Assembly: GCA_040752005.1 (NCBI GenBank)
Contig: JBFMFX010000001.1
Location: forward strand, 196,471 to 260,470
Origin: RBG-16-66-20 sp040752005
GTDB lineage: Bacteria > Pseudomonadota > Gammaproteobacteria > Burkholderiales > SG8-39
Length of the DNA stretch: 64,000 bases
Reading direction: 5' to 3'
How positions within the stretch are numbered: position 1 is the first letter of the stretch; each line of letters begins with the position of its first letter. Made by a program: the position numbers and the translations under genes. This document shows, one piece after another, positions 1-8,246 of this stretch. The notes below the pieces were generated by a model. The model was not told the origin of the DNA and ran no database searches. It worked only from the letters and a program-made list of their open reading frames with translations.

Positions 1-1
1 G

Positions 2-724
2 ACCGCGCCCGCCGGCTGGCAGCTTTACTGGTGCGGCAAGGGGGAATTGCTGACCAAGGTGGACGCCACGATCGCGCCGCTCTCGTACTACCTCGGCTGC
101 CTCGGCATGCCGGGGCGCACCGCGTATTTCGGCCTCAAGGAAATCGGCCAGCCGAAGCCGGGCGAGACGGTCGTCGTGTCCGCCGCCTCCGGCGCGGTCG
201 GAAGCGTGGTGGGCCAGCTCGCGAAACACTGGGGCGCGCGCGTCGTCGGCATCGCCGGCGGTCCGCACAAGTGCTCGTATGTGAAGGACGAGCTGGGGTT
301 CGACGCCTGCGTGGACTACAAGGCGGGCAACCTGTACCGCGACCTGAAGGAAGCGGCGCCGAAGGGCGTGGACGTCTATTTCGAGAACGTCGGCGGCGCG
401 GTGCTCGACACGCTGCTCAGGCTGATGAACCCGTTCTCGCGCATCGTCGTCTGCGGGCTGATCTCCGACTACAACGCGACCGAGCCCTACGGCGTGCGCA
501 ACTTCCGCTCGATCCTCGTCAACCGGATCAAGGTGCAGGGCATGATCGTGTTCGACTGGCGCGACCGCTACGGCGAGGCGAACGCTGCGCTCGCGGACCT
601 GTACCGCAGTGGCAGGCTCAAGTATCGCGAGTCGGTGCTGGAGGGGATCGAAGCCGCGCCGCGCGGACTCATCGGCCTTTTGCGCGGGGAAAATTTCGGC
701 AAGCAGCTCGTCAAGCTCGCGTAA
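2..724 (+). CDS. CurA-like NADP-dependent oxidoreductase, 5'-truncated by window edge
   Basis: The reading frame is open from base 2 to a TAA at 722-724, so the true start lies left of the window. The visible 240 codons hold the Rossmann part of a medium-chain, zinc-independent reductase: a nucleotide-binding AASGAVGS motif after a VVVSAAS strand, then the YFENVGG motif and the downstream VQGMIVFDW segment typical of the CurA / prostaglandin-reductase / alkenal-reductase group. Enzymes of this group reduce the C=C bond of alpha,beta-unsaturated carbonyls with NADPH in the cytoplasm. A GST gene starts 9 bases downstream, so the two are probably co-transcribed, and both would handle electrophilic compounds. 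The substrate cannot be read from the sequence. Confidence 0.88.
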   Translation, partial: TAPAGWQLYWCGKGELLTKVDATIAPLSYYLGCLGMPGRTAYFGLKEIGQPKPGETVVVSAASGAVGSVVGQLAKHWGARVVGIAGGPHKCSYVKDELGFDACVDYKAGNLYRDLKEAAPKGVDVYFENVGGAVLDTLLRLMNPFSRIVVCGLISDYNATEPYGVRNFRSILVNRIKVQGMIVFDWRDRYGEANAALADLYRSGRLKYRESVLEGIEAAPRGLIGLLRGENFGKQLVKLA

Positions 725-733
725 GGAGCCCGG

Positions 734-1429
734 ATGATCGACCTCTATACGTGGCCGACCCCGAACGGCCACAAGATCCACATCATGCTGGAAGAAACCG
801 GCACGCCGTACCGGGTGATCCCGGTGGACATCGGCGCGGGCGCGCAGTTTAAGCCGGAGTTTCTGAGAATCTCGCCGAACAACAAGATTCCGGCGATGGT
901 GGATCCGGACGGCCCGAACGGAAGGCCGTTCGCGCTCGCCGAGTCCGGCGCGATGCTTTTCTACCTCGCCTCGAAGACCGGGAAATTCCTGCCCACGGAC
1001 CTCGAAAAGCGCTGGCAGGTGATGCAGTGGGTGATGTTCCAGATGGGGCACGTCGGCCCGATGCTCGGACAGGCGCACCACTTCCTCGGCTACGCGCTGC
1101 AGAAGATCCCCTATGCGATGGAGCGCTACCGCAACGAAGCGAACCGGCTCTACGGCGTGCTCGACAGAAGGCTTGCGGAGTCGGAGTACGTCGCCTGCGA
1201 CGAATACACCATCGCCGACATGGCGGTCATGCCGTGGCTTCGCTTTCCGGAGCGCCAGGGGGTGCAGATTGACGAGTATCCGCACGTGCGGCGCTGGCGC
1301 GATCGTCTGCTCGAGCGCCCGGCGGTCCAGCGCGCCCTTCAGGTTCTCGCCGACCGGCGTCGGCAGGGGCCGCCCTCGGACAAGGAGCGCGAAGTGCTCT
1401 TCGGCGCACAGCAGTATGCCCGGCGCTGA
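734..1429 (+). CDS. Glutathione S-transferase (YfcG/Nu-like)
   Basis: 231 residues, normal for a soluble GST. The N-terminal thioredoxin fold starts with YTWPTPNGHKI and carries the cis-proline loop KIPAM (51-55) and the glutathione-contacting ES pair (70-71); an all-helical C-terminal domain follows, with the YTIADMAVMPW segment. The YTWPTPNGHK opening resembles YfcG-type (Nu class) proteins, which act more as disulfide-bond reductases than as classical transferases. The ATG follows an AGGAGC box. The gene overlaps the following SDR gene by 14 bases and follows the CurA-like gene by 9, suggesting one small detoxification operon. The exact activity is inferred. Confidence 0.9.
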   Translation: MIDLYTWPTPNGHKIHIMLEETGTPYRVIPVDIGAGAQFKPEFLRISPNNKIPAMVDPDGPNGRPFALAESGAMLFYLASKTGKFLPTDLEKRWQVMQWVMFQMGHVGPMLGQAHHFLGYALQKIPYAMERYRNEANRLYGVLDRRLAESEYVACDEYTIADMAVMPWLRFPERQGVQIDEYPHVRRWRDRLLERPAVQRALQVLADRRRQGPPSDKEREVLFGAQQYARR

Positions 1430-2177
1430 ACTGGCCGGCCGCGTCGCCTGGATCACCGGCGGTGCGAGCGGCATCGGCCTTGCCGGAGCGAAGGAGCTGG
1501 CCCGCGCCGGGGCGCATGTGGTGATCTCGGGCCGCACGGCGCGCACCAACGAGGCGGCGCTCGCCGAGCTGAGGACGCTTGGCAGCGCCGAGGCGCTGCT
1601 CCTCGACGTCTCGGACAAGAAGGCGGTGGCGGCAGCCGCCACCGACATCGAGCGGCGGCACGGCCGCATCGACATCCTCGTCAATAGCGCCGGCACCAAC
1701 CTCGGCAAGCGCAACTTCCGCGACATGACCGCCGAGGGCTGGGACGAGGTGGCGGGAATCAATCTCGACGGGGTCTTTTACTGCTGCCACGCGGTGCTTG
1801 CGGGTATGCGCGCACGGCGCGACGGCCTCATCATCAACATCTCCTCGTGGGCCGGGCGCTACGCCTCGGCGCTCACCGGGCCGGCGTACAACGCGACCAA
1901 GCGCGCGGTGATCGCGCTCACCGAGACGATCAACATCGAGGAATGCGCGAACGGCATCCGCGCCACCTGCATCCTGCCGGGCGAGGTCGCCACGCCGATC
2001 CTGGACAAGCGCCCGGTGCCGCCCTCGGCCGAAGAGCGCGCGCGGATGGCGCAGCCGGAGGATCTCGGCCGCGCGATCCTCTTCGTCGCCACGATGCCCG
2101 CGCGCACCTGCGTCAACGAACTCGTCATCTCGCCCACCTGGAACCGCTTCTACCTCGGTGGCCTAGAGACCCGCTGA
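1416..2177 (+). CDS. Short-chain dehydrogenase/reductase (SDR)
   Basis: 253 residues, a classical SDR length. The NAD(P)-binding TGGASGIG is at 14-21, NSAG (in place of the usual NNAG) at 90-93, the catalytic Ser in NISSWAG near 143 and YNATK gives Tyr158/Lys162. The frame is open much further upstream, but the ATG at 1416 puts the first beta strand at the usual distance and overlaps the GST gene by 14 bases, consistent with translational coupling. It should oxidise or reduce an alcohol/ketone pair; the substrate is unknown. The stop codon lies directly at the edge of a palindromic repeat array (2177-2273). Confidence 0.9.
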   Translation: MPGAELAGRVAWITGGASGIGLAGAKELARAGAHVVISGRTARTNEAALAELRTLGSAEALLLDVSDKKAVAAAATDIERRHGRIDILVNSAGTNLGKRNFRDMTAEGWDEVAGINLDGVFYCCHAVLAGMRARRDGLIINISSWAGRYASALTGPAYNATKRAVIALTETINIEECANGIRATCILPGEVATPILDKRPVPPSAEERARMAQPEDLGRAILFVATMPARTCVNELVISPTWNRFYLGGLETR

Positions 2178-2273
2178 AAACAGGGTCAGACCACGTTTTG
2201 GGGGCGTGAAAACGGGGTCGGACCAGGTCACTTATGCTGAGGATCGCGGAAAACGCGGTCTGACCCTGTTTTT
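2177..2273. repeat. REP-like palindromic repeat array (ACAGGGTCAGACC family), copy 1
   Basis: Three related units sit in 97 bases: AAAACAGGGTCAGACC at 2177-2192, a diverged direct copy AAAACGGGGTCGGACC at 2209-2224, and the inverted unit GGTCTGACCCTGTTTTT at 2257-2273. The outer units can pair into a long hairpin. The same core forms a perfect palindrome at 49577-49612 and an imperfect one at 56862-56895. The array begins at the last base of the SDR stop codon and runs into the coding frame annotated for the MFS gene. This is a short interspersed palindromic element; which transposase mobilises it is not visible in the window. Confidence 0.85.
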
Positions 2274-3465
2274 GCGGGTGTGCCTGCCGTTTCTCGCGGG
2301 CTACTTCGTCTCCTACGTCTATCGCTCGGCGAACGCGATCATCGGGCCGGAACTCGCGCGCGAGTTCGGGCTGGATGCGGGCGGCCTCGGGTTGCTCACC
2401 GGGATCTACTTCTTCGCCTTCGCCGCCGCGCAGTTGCCGCTCGGAGTGCTCCTTGACCGCTACGGTCCGCGGCGGGTGAATGCGACGCTGTTTCTCGTGG
2501 CGGCGGCGGGAGCGGCCTGGTTCGCGCTCGCGCGCTCGGGAACGGAGCTGACGCTCGCGCGCGCGCTGATCGGGCTGGGGGTCTCGGGGGGACTCATGGC
2601 CTCGATGTCCGCCTTCGCGCTGTGGTTTGCGCCGGAGCGCCTTGCGACGCTCAACGGGATCGCCTTCGCCACGGGCATGCTCGGCGCCATCGCCGCGAGC
2701 GTGCCGCTGGAGGCGGCGCTGCGCAGCTTCACCTGGCGGGAGGTGTTCGGCGGCCTAGTCGCGGTGAATCTCGGCGTCTGCGCCCTCCTTTACTTCGTCG
2801 TGCCGGAAAGGCCGCGCCCGCGGGCGCTCGCGCCGCTCGTCACCCAGCTGCGCGAATTCGCCGCGATCGCGCGCGATCCGGCGTTCTGGCGCGTGGCCCT
2901 CGCGATCGGCGCAAGCCAGCTCGCCGCGGTGTCCCTCGGCACGCTCTGGGTCGCGACCTGGCTGCGCGACGTCGCCGGGTACACCCAGGCGGAAGTGGCG
3001 CGTGCGCTGCTTGTCTTCAGCCTCGCCATGATCGCCGGCTATCTCGGCTTCGGCCGCGCGGCCGACCGCATCGCCCGCAGCGGGCGCAGCACGCTGCCCC
3101 TGCTTGCCGGCGGTGTCGCCGCCTCCTCGCTGTGCCTCGCGCTGCTCGCGGCGGGCGTGAAGACGGGGGCGCTCGTCCTCTGGAGCGCGTTCTTCGGCTG
3201 CGCGACCGCGGTGGTGCTCTCCTATGCGCTCTACTCGCGCCGCTTTCCGAGGGAGATGGCCGGGCGCGTCAACACCGCCTTGAACGTCTTCGTCTTCGCC
3301 GGGATGTTCACCGGCCAGTGGGCGGTGGGGCTGGTGCTCAACCTCTGGCCGCAGACGGCGACCGGCTACGCGCCGCAGGCCTATTCGTGGGCGCTCGCTG
3401 GGCTGTGGGCGGTGCAGGCGGCGGGGCTCGCCTGGCTCTGGAGCGGCAGGCGGCTATTTCGGTGA
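2206..3465 (+). CDS. MFS transporter
   Basis: 419 residues from the GTG at 2206. The body is a 12-helix major facilitator protein: helix 1 holds FLAGYFVSYVYRSANAIIGPELA, helix 2 is followed by the canonical loop LLDRYGPRR, and later helices are clear. The first 22 or so residues are encoded by the palindromic repeat array and carry no family similarity; the first conserved residues follow a second possible GTG at 2278. Either the repeat replaced the original start region or translation starts at 2278 with almost no N-terminal tail. Substrate unknown; related proteins carry organic acids or nitrate/nitrite. Its 3' end overlaps the convergent thioesterase gene by 12 bases. Confidence 0.85.
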   Translation: MKTGSDQVTYAEDRGKRGLTLFLRVCLPFLAGYFVSYVYRSANAIIGPELAREFGLDAGGLGLLTGIYFFAFAAAQLPLGVLLDRYGPRRVNATLFLVAAAGAAWFALARSGTELTLARALIGLGVSGGLMASMSAFALWFAPERLATLNGIAFATGMLGAIAASVPLEAALRSFTWREVFGGLVAVNLGVCALLYFVVPERPRPRALAPLVTQLREFAAIARDPAFWRVALAIGASQLAAVSLGTLWVATWLRDVAGYTQAEVARALLVFSLAMIAGYLGFGRAADRIARSGRSTLPLLAGGVAASSLCLALLAAGVKTGALVLWSAFFGCATAVVLSYALYSRRFPREMAGRVNTALNVFVFAGMFTGQWAVGLVLNLWPQTATGYAPQAYSWALAGLWAVQAAGLAWLWSGRRLFR

Positions 3466-3864
3466 GCGTGCGCGGAAGGTGCCCACCGCCTTCGCGACCA
3501 GCGCCCCCGAGTCGCTTCTCGCCTCGCCCTCGCAGAAGATTGTCGTGTTTCCGGCGCGCAGCACCCGTCCTTCGGCGCGGAGGATGCCCGTCGCGGTGCC
3601 GATGAAGTGGGTCGAGAGGTCAATCGTCATGATCGAGCGCGGCGGGTCGAAGAGCGTGCGCGCCGCCATCGAGAGCGTGACGTCGAGCAGCGAGAGCACC
3701 GCGCCGCCGTGCACCGTGCCCCAGCTCGTGGTGTACTCCGACCTGATTTCGAGCGAAAGCCGCGCGACACCCTTCTCCAGCGAATCCACCCGGATGCCGA
3801 GATGATCGGCAAAGCGGATTTTCTTCAGGAACCCGGCGACTTCGGGCGCGACGCCTGCGGTCAT
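3454..3864 (-). CDS. PaaI-type hotdog-fold acyl-CoA thioesterase
   Basis: 136 residues, typical for a single hotdog domain. The WGTVHGGAVLSLLD segment (48-61) gives the HGG motif and the acidic residue of the PaaI/YbgC-like 4-hydroxybenzoyl-CoA thioesterase superfamily. It should hydrolyse a medium-chain or aromatic acyl-CoA in the cytoplasm. The ATG overlaps the stop of the upstream SDR gene as ATGA, so the pair is translationally coupled. The long frame running through this gene on the same strand is an artefact of high GC; the ATG at 3864 is supported by the overlap and by domain length. Confidence 0.9.
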   Translation of the reverse strand: MTAGVAPEVAGFLKKIRFADHLGIRVDSLEKGVARLSLEIRSEYTTSWGTVHGGAVLSLLDVTLSMAARTLFDPPRSIMTIDLSTHFIGTATGILRAEGRVLRAGNTTIFCEGEARSDSGALVAKAVGTFRARSPK

Positions 3865-4637
3865 ATCAGCGTCGCCCCGCCGTCCACGGCGATCGCCTGC
3901 CCGGTGATGTGGCGTCCGGCCTCCGAGGCGAGCAGCACCGCGAGCCCCTTGAGGTCCTCCTCGCCCCCGAGCCTGCGGGTCGGCGTCGCCCTGCGCACAA
4001 GCTCCCCCGCGGTATCGAGGGTCGCCCGGGTCATCTTCGAGGGAAAGAACCCGGGGCAGATCGCGTTCACCGTGATGCCGTGCTCGCCCCATTCGGCGGC
4101 AAGCTGCTTCGTCATCCCGACCACGCCGTGCTTGGTGGCGTTGTAGGACACGGTCTTCACCACCGCCGGGTCGCTCGCGAACAGGCCGGCGATCGAGGCG
4201 ACGTTGACGATGCGGCCCCATTTCGCCGGGATCATGGACTTCTTCGCCGCCTGCTGCGACATGACGAAGGTGCCGATGAGGTTGAGCGCCACCAGCTTGT
4301 CCCAGGCCTGCAGCGGATGGTCCTCGGCGGGCGCGCCCCAGGTGGCGCCCGCGTTGTTGACGAGAATGTCGAGGCGCCCGAACCTCGCGAGCACCTGGTC
4401 GAACACCGGCGGGATTGTCTCGCGCTTGCCGAGATCGCACACCCAGGCGTGCGCCTCGATCCCCAGTTTCGCCAGATGCGCCACCGCCGCATCCAGCTCG
4501 TCCTTTTTTCTCGCGGTGAGCGCGACGCGCGCGCCCATCTCGCCGAGCGCCTCGGCGATCTGAAGGCCCAGACCCCGCGAGCCGCCGGTGACGAGCGCCG
4601 TGCGCCCGCCGAGATCGAAAAGCTGCTTGACACCCAT
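3861..4637 (-). CDS. SDR-family oxidoreductase (3-oxoacyl reductase-like)
   Basis: 258 residues. TGGSRGLG at 17-24 binds the cofactor, NNAG is at 94-97, the catalytic Ser lies in NVASIAG near 148, and YNATK supplies Tyr165 and Lys169. The C-terminal GQAIAVDGGATL is the usual SDR end. It resembles gluconate 5-dehydrogenase / FabG-like enzymes. It is coupled to the thioesterase gene by an ATGA overlap, which points to an acyl-CoA-type beta-keto or beta-hydroxy substrate, but this is inference. A divergent acyl-CoA synthetase gene starts about 200 bases away. Confidence 0.92.
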   Translation of the reverse strand: MGVKQLFDLGGRTALVTGGSRGLGLQIAEALGEMGARVALTARKKDELDAAVAHLAKLGIEAHAWVCDLGKRETIPPVFDQVLARFGRLDILVNNAGATWGAPAEDHPLQAWDKLVALNLIGTFVMSQQAAKKSMIPAKWGRIVNVASIAGLFASDPAVVKTVSYNATKHGVVGMTKQLAAEWGEHGITVNAICPGFFPSKMTRATLDTAGELVRRATPTRRLGGEEDLKGLAVLLASEAGRHITGQAIAVDGGATLI

Positions 4638-4839
4638 CGTGGCTCCCCGGATAACGAGGGCCGCATGCTAGCTCGCTCGAGTCCATGGCCGCAATGACCG
4701 CAGCCGCGGCTGCGGCGACCGCAGCGATCGCTCGCGCCCGCATTCGACGGCCGAGCAGAGAGCCTGTCCGGACGCGGCAGCAGAAAATCGCCGTCCCCGC
4801 CTGCGAGGACGGCCCGCTGTTTGCCGCGCGGGTGAGCGC
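4638..4839. other. Divergent intergenic region with hairpin
   Basis: 202 bases between the SDR gene (minus) and the acyl-CoA synthetase gene (plus), which must hold both promoters. A GCCGTCC...GGACGGC inverted repeat (4790-4813, 7-bp stem, 10-base loop) lies in the presumed leader of the synthetase gene. It has no T-tract, so it is more likely a leader structure or operator than a terminator. No convincing -35/-10 pair was seen. Confidence 0.35.
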
Positions 4840-6975
4840 GTGAGCGAGCGCAGCCCCTACGGCCGCGAGGCGCTCGCGAAGCTGATCGCGCCGCGCTCGG
4901 TCGCGATCGTCGGCATCTCGCCCCGGCCCAACTCCTTCGGCATGCGCACGCTGGAAAACCTCGCCCACTATCGCGGCGCGGTGCATCTGGTGAACGCGAA
5001 ATACGAGCGCATCGGCGAGCGGCCGTGCCATCCTTCGCTTGCGTCGCTGCCGGAGAAGCCCGACTGCGTGGTGCTGGTGCTGCCGCGCGAGGCGGTGGAG
5101 CCGGCCTTGGAGGAGGCAGCCGCGGCCGGGGCGGGCTCGGTGATCGTATACGCCTCCGGCTATGGCGAGATGGCGCGCGAGGACGCGGCGCGCGCCCAGG
5201 AGCGGATCGCGGCGATCGCGCGCGCGGCGGCCATGCCCACGCTCGGACCCAATTGCATGGGCATGGTCAACCATCACCTGCGCTGTGGCCTCACCTTCAT
5301 CCCGGAATACGCGCGCGCGCGAGCCGGGGCCGGGCCGATCGCGGTGGTGAGCCAGTCGGGAGCGCTCGGGTACTCGCTCGCGCAGGCGTGGGAGCGCGGC
5401 GCCGGCGTCGGCTGGTTTTTTTCCGCCGGCAACTCGGCGGACATTGACGTCGCCGATCTCGTCGCCGCGTTCGCCGAGGAGCCCGATTGCCGGGCGATCG
5501 CCCTGCTTTTCGAGGGCGTGAAAAGCGCGGCGCGGATGCAGGAGGCGGCAGTGCGCGCGCGGCGCGCGGGCAAGCCCGTCGTGGTCCTCAAGCTCGGCAC
5601 CAGCGCCGACGGCGCGGCGGCGGCGCGCTCGCATACCGGTTCGCTTGCCGGTTCGGCGACGGCATGGCGCGCGCTCTTCGAACACGCCGGCTTTGTCCCG
5701 GTGGGCGATTACGAGGCGGTGCTGGAGTGGACGAAGTTCTTTGCCGTGGCGGGCGCGCCTCGGGCCCGGGGCGTCGCGGTGGTGTCGGGCTCCGGCGGTG
5801 CGGGGGTGATCGCGGCCGACAAGGCGGCCGTACACGGCGTGCCGATGCCGCAGCCGATGCCGGAAACGGTCGCGGCGCTGCGCCGGATCGTCCCGGAGTT
5901 TGGCGCCGCCCGCAACCCCTGCGATCCGACCGGGCAGGTGCTCTCGGACCCGGATTCGATGGGCAAGTGCTGCCGCGCGCTGCTCGCGGATCCGCAGTAC
6001 GGCGCGCTCGTGCTCTCGATGACCGTCGCCACGCATGAGATCGCCGATGCCAGGCTGCAATTGCTGCGCGAACTTGCCGTCGAGCAGGACAAGCCGGTCG
6101 CCCTGGTGTGGATGTCGGAGTGGCTCCAGGGACCGGGAATCGAGGGCTATGAGTCGCTGGAGCGCGTGCCGCTCTTTCGCTCCGCGGGCCGCTGCTTCGA
6201 GGCGATCGCCGCCTGGCATGCCTACCACGAGCGACGCGCCCTTGCGCAGGCGCCGCGTCGGCGGCTCGCGGCCGAGGGCGCTCGCGAGCGGGCGCGCGCG
6301 GTGCTCGCACAGGCGGGCGACACGCTCACCGAGCGCGAGGCGAAACGGGCGCTTGCCTGCTACGGCGTATCGGTCGTCGAGGAGCGGCTCGCGACGAGCG
6401 CCGACGAGGCGGCCGCGGCCGCGCGCTCGCTCGGCTATCCGGTCGCGCTCAAGGTCGAATCGCCGGCCATCCCTCACAAGACCGAGGCGGGCGTCGTGCG
6501 CCTCGCGATCCCTGACGAGGCGGCGCTTCGCGCCGCGTACGCCGAGGTGATGAGCGCCGCCCGCCGCGTCGCGAGCGCGAGCGAGATTCGCGGCGTGCTC
6601 GTTCAGCCGATGGCGGGCGGGGTGGAGATGCTCGTCGGCGCGCGTGTGGACCCGATCGTCGGCCCGCTGGTGGTCGTCGGCTCGGGCGGCGTGCTGGTCG
6701 AACTGGTGGGCGATAGCGTCGCGGCGCTTGCGCCGGTTTCGGTCGAGCAGGCGCACGCGATGCTGCGCAGTCTGAAGGGCTGGCGGCTTCTGGAAGGATT
6801 CCGCGGCTCGCCGCGCGCGGATGTCGAGGGGCTCGCCCGGACGGTGGCGCGCGTCTCGGAGCTTGCGGCGGATCTTGCGCCCGACATCGAGGAGCTGGAT
6901 GTGAACCCGGTGATGTGCGCGCCCGGGCGAGTGCTCGCCGTGGACGCGCTGATCACCCGTCGGAGGAAGGAATAG
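4840..6975 (+). CDS. Acyl-CoA synthetase, ADP-forming type (CoA-binding plus ATP-grasp fusion)
   Basis: 711 residues, the usual length of the fused alpha-beta form. Residues about 10-130 are the CoA-binding Rossmann domain (VAIVGIS). The succinyl-CoA-ligase-like middle holds LGPNCMG (135-141), SQSGALG (171-177) and the ARSHTGSLAG segment whose His265 should be phosphorylated. Residues about 490-711 are an ATP-grasp domain ending with ELDVNPVM. Such enzymes interconvert acyl-CoA + ADP + Pi and acid + CoA + ATP. The start is a GTG at 4840. Downstream a 33-codon ORF and an alcohol dehydrogenase follow without a gap, so this looks like the first gene of an operon for activation and oxidation of a small acid or alcohol. 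Acid specificity is unknown. Confidence 0.92.
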   Translation: MSERSPYGREALAKLIAPRSVAIVGISPRPNSFGMRTLENLAHYRGAVHLVNAKYERIGERPCHPSLASLPEKPDCVVLVLPREAVEPALEEAAAAGAGSVIVYASGYGEMAREDAARAQERIAAIARAAAMPTLGPNCMGMVNHHLRCGLTFIPEYARARAGAGPIAVVSQSGALGYSLAQAWERGAGVGWFFSAGNSADIDVADLVAAFAEEPDCRAIALLFEGVKSAARMQEAAVRARRAGKPVVVLKLGTSADGAAAARSHTGSLAGSATAWRALFEHAGFVPVGDYEAVLEWTKFFAVAGAPRARGVAVVSGSGGAGVIAADKAAVHGVPMPQPMPETVAALRRIVPEFGAARNPCDPTGQVLSDPDSMGKCCRALLADPQYGALVLSMTVATHEIADARLQLLRELAVEQDKPVALVWMSEWLQGPGIEGYESLERVPLFRSAGRCFEAIAAWHAYHERRALAQAPRRRLAAEGARERARAVLAQAGDTLTEREAKRALACYGVSVVEERLATSADEAAAAARSLGYPVALKVESPAIPHKTEAGVVRLAIPDEAALRAAYAEVMSAARRVASASEIRGVLVQPMAGGVEMLVGARVDPIVGPLVVVGSGGVLVELVGDSVAALAPVSVEQAHAMLRSLKGWRLLEGFRGSPRADVEGLARTVARVSELAADLAPDIEELDVNPVMCAPGRVLAVDALITRRRKE

Positions 6976-6977
6976 CG

Positions 6978-7079
6978 ATGCCGAAGCATCCGGAGGATTT
7001 CAGGGTCAAAGGGGAGGCGGGGCAGAGTGCGGGCGCGCAAGGGCGCCTGTCGGCCATCGCCCAACGCATGGGGATCTGA
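6978..7079 (+). CDS. Candidate small protein, 33 residues
   Basis: A 33-codon ORF from ATG 6978 to TGA 7077-7079 fills the gap between the synthetase and the iron-ADH-like gene exactly: it starts 2 bases after one stop, and its own stop is followed at once by the next ATG. A strong GGAGGAAGG box ends 7 bases before its ATG, whereas the next gene has only a weak GGGGA. The peptide is hydrophilic (starts MPKHPEDF, ends IAQRMGI) with no signal or membrane segment. It may be a real small protein or a leader ORF that feeds ribosomes to the dehydrogenase by coupling. No family recognised. Confidence 0.4.
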   Translation: MPKHPEDFRVKGEAGQSAGAQGRLSAIAQRMGI

Positions 7080-8246
7080 ATGCTCAGGGGAATTCATCAC
7101 TGGCCGGCGCAGGAACGGGTGATCTACGGCGTGCCGGCGCTGGAGGCGCTCGCCGACGAAGTGCGCCGTGCGGGCGCCGAGCGTGTCTTCGTCACCACCA
7201 CCGGCTCGCTCACCGGCGGGGCGCTCGTGGCCGGGGTCGTGAAGGCGCTTGGCGAGCGCTTCGCCGGCAAGTTCGACGCCATCGCGGCGCACAGTCCGCG
7301 CGAGGCGGTGGTGGCTGGCGCCGAGGCGCTGCGCGGCGCGGGCGCGGACCTCGTTGTCGCCGTCGGCGGCGGCTCGGTGATTGACGCCACCAAGGTGATG
7401 CTGCTCGCGCTCTGGCGCGGCATTCGCACGGCCGAGGAGCTTTCGGCGCTCGCCGGCGCGCGCGGGCGGCTGCCCGAGCCGAGCGCCTGGAACGAGGATC
7501 CGCAGCGGCTGCGCATGATCGCGCTGCCGACGACGCTTTCGGCCGCCGAGTTCTTCCACTCCGCCGGCATCACCGACACCGCGCGGCGCGTCAAGCAGAT
7601 GTACGCGCATCCGCTGTTCGTTCCGAAGGCGGTGATCCTCGACCCGGCGGCGACGCTGGAGACGCCGATGGAGCTGCTGCTCTCCACCGGCATCCGGTCG
7701 GTGGACCATGCGGTCGAAGGCTGGTGCGCGGCAAGGCGCGTGCCGATCGCTGACGCCGCCAACCGCGAGGCGATGCGCCTGCTTGCCGCGGCGCTGCCCG
7801 CGATCCGCCGCGATCCTCGGGACCTGGAGGCGCGCGCGCTGGCGCAGCACGGGACGTGGCTTTCGCGCATCGCCTCCATGGCCGGCATCCCGTACGGCGC
7901 GAGCCACGGGATCGGCTATCTGCTCGGCGGCGGGCGCGGCGTGCCGCACGGCATCACTTCGTGCGTGACGCTGCCGGCGGTGATGCAGTGGAACGAGCGC
8001 GCGAACGCCGATCGTCAGGCCGAGGTGAGCGCCGCGTTCGGCGACGGCCGCGAGAGCGCGGCCGCGGCGCTGCGCCGCTTCATCTCCGGTCTCGGACTGC
8101 CGACGCGGCTGCGCGAGGCCGGGATCGGGCGCGAGGAACTGGAGGCGATCGCGGCGAGCTGGGATGGCGGTGCGCCGATCGCGACCAACCCGCGACCGGT
8201 GCGGGGCAAGGCGGACCTGCTCGAGATCCTCGAACTGGCCTGGTGA
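7080..8246 (+). CDS. Iron-type alcohol dehydrogenase / maleylacetate reductase family protein
   Basis: 388 residues. The family signature GGGSVID (96-102) binds the dinucleotide, ALPTT is at 148-152, and the C-terminal helical domain has His210, His276 (GASHGIGY) and His290 (VPHGITS). The aspartate that normally completes the metal site, four residues before the first histidine, appears to be Arg206 (TGIRSVDH). That resembles maleylacetate-reductase-type members, which work without the metal. The enzyme would reduce a ketone/enone or oxidise an alcohol with NAD(P)H. Its stop codon directly abuts the stop of the convergent aldehyde dehydrogenase gene. Confidence 0.88.
   Translation: MLRGIHHWPAQERVIYGVPALEALADEVRRAGAERVFVTTTGSLTGGALVAGVVKALGERFAGKFDAIAAHSPREAVVAGAEALRGAGADLVVAVGGGSVIDATKVMLLALWRGIRTAEELSALAGARGRLPEPSAWNEDPQRLRMIALPTTLSAAEFFHSAGITDTARRVKQMYAHPLFVPKAVILDPAATLETPMELLLSTGIRSVDHAVEGWCAARRVPIADAANREAMRLLAAALPAIRRDPRDLEARALAQHGTWLSRIASMAGIPYGASHGIGYLLGGGRGVPHGITSCVTLPAVMQWNERANADRQAEVSAAFGDGRESAAAALRRFISGLGLPTRLREAGIGREELEAIAASWDGGAPIATNPRPVRGKADLLEILELAW

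Noticed and set aside
3454..6756. Very long minus-strand open frame (about 1100 codons)
   Set aside because: Only its last 136 residues (the thioesterase) are family-like; the rest is low-complexity Arg/Ala/Gly translation antisense to the acyl-CoA synthetase and in another frame of the SDR gene.
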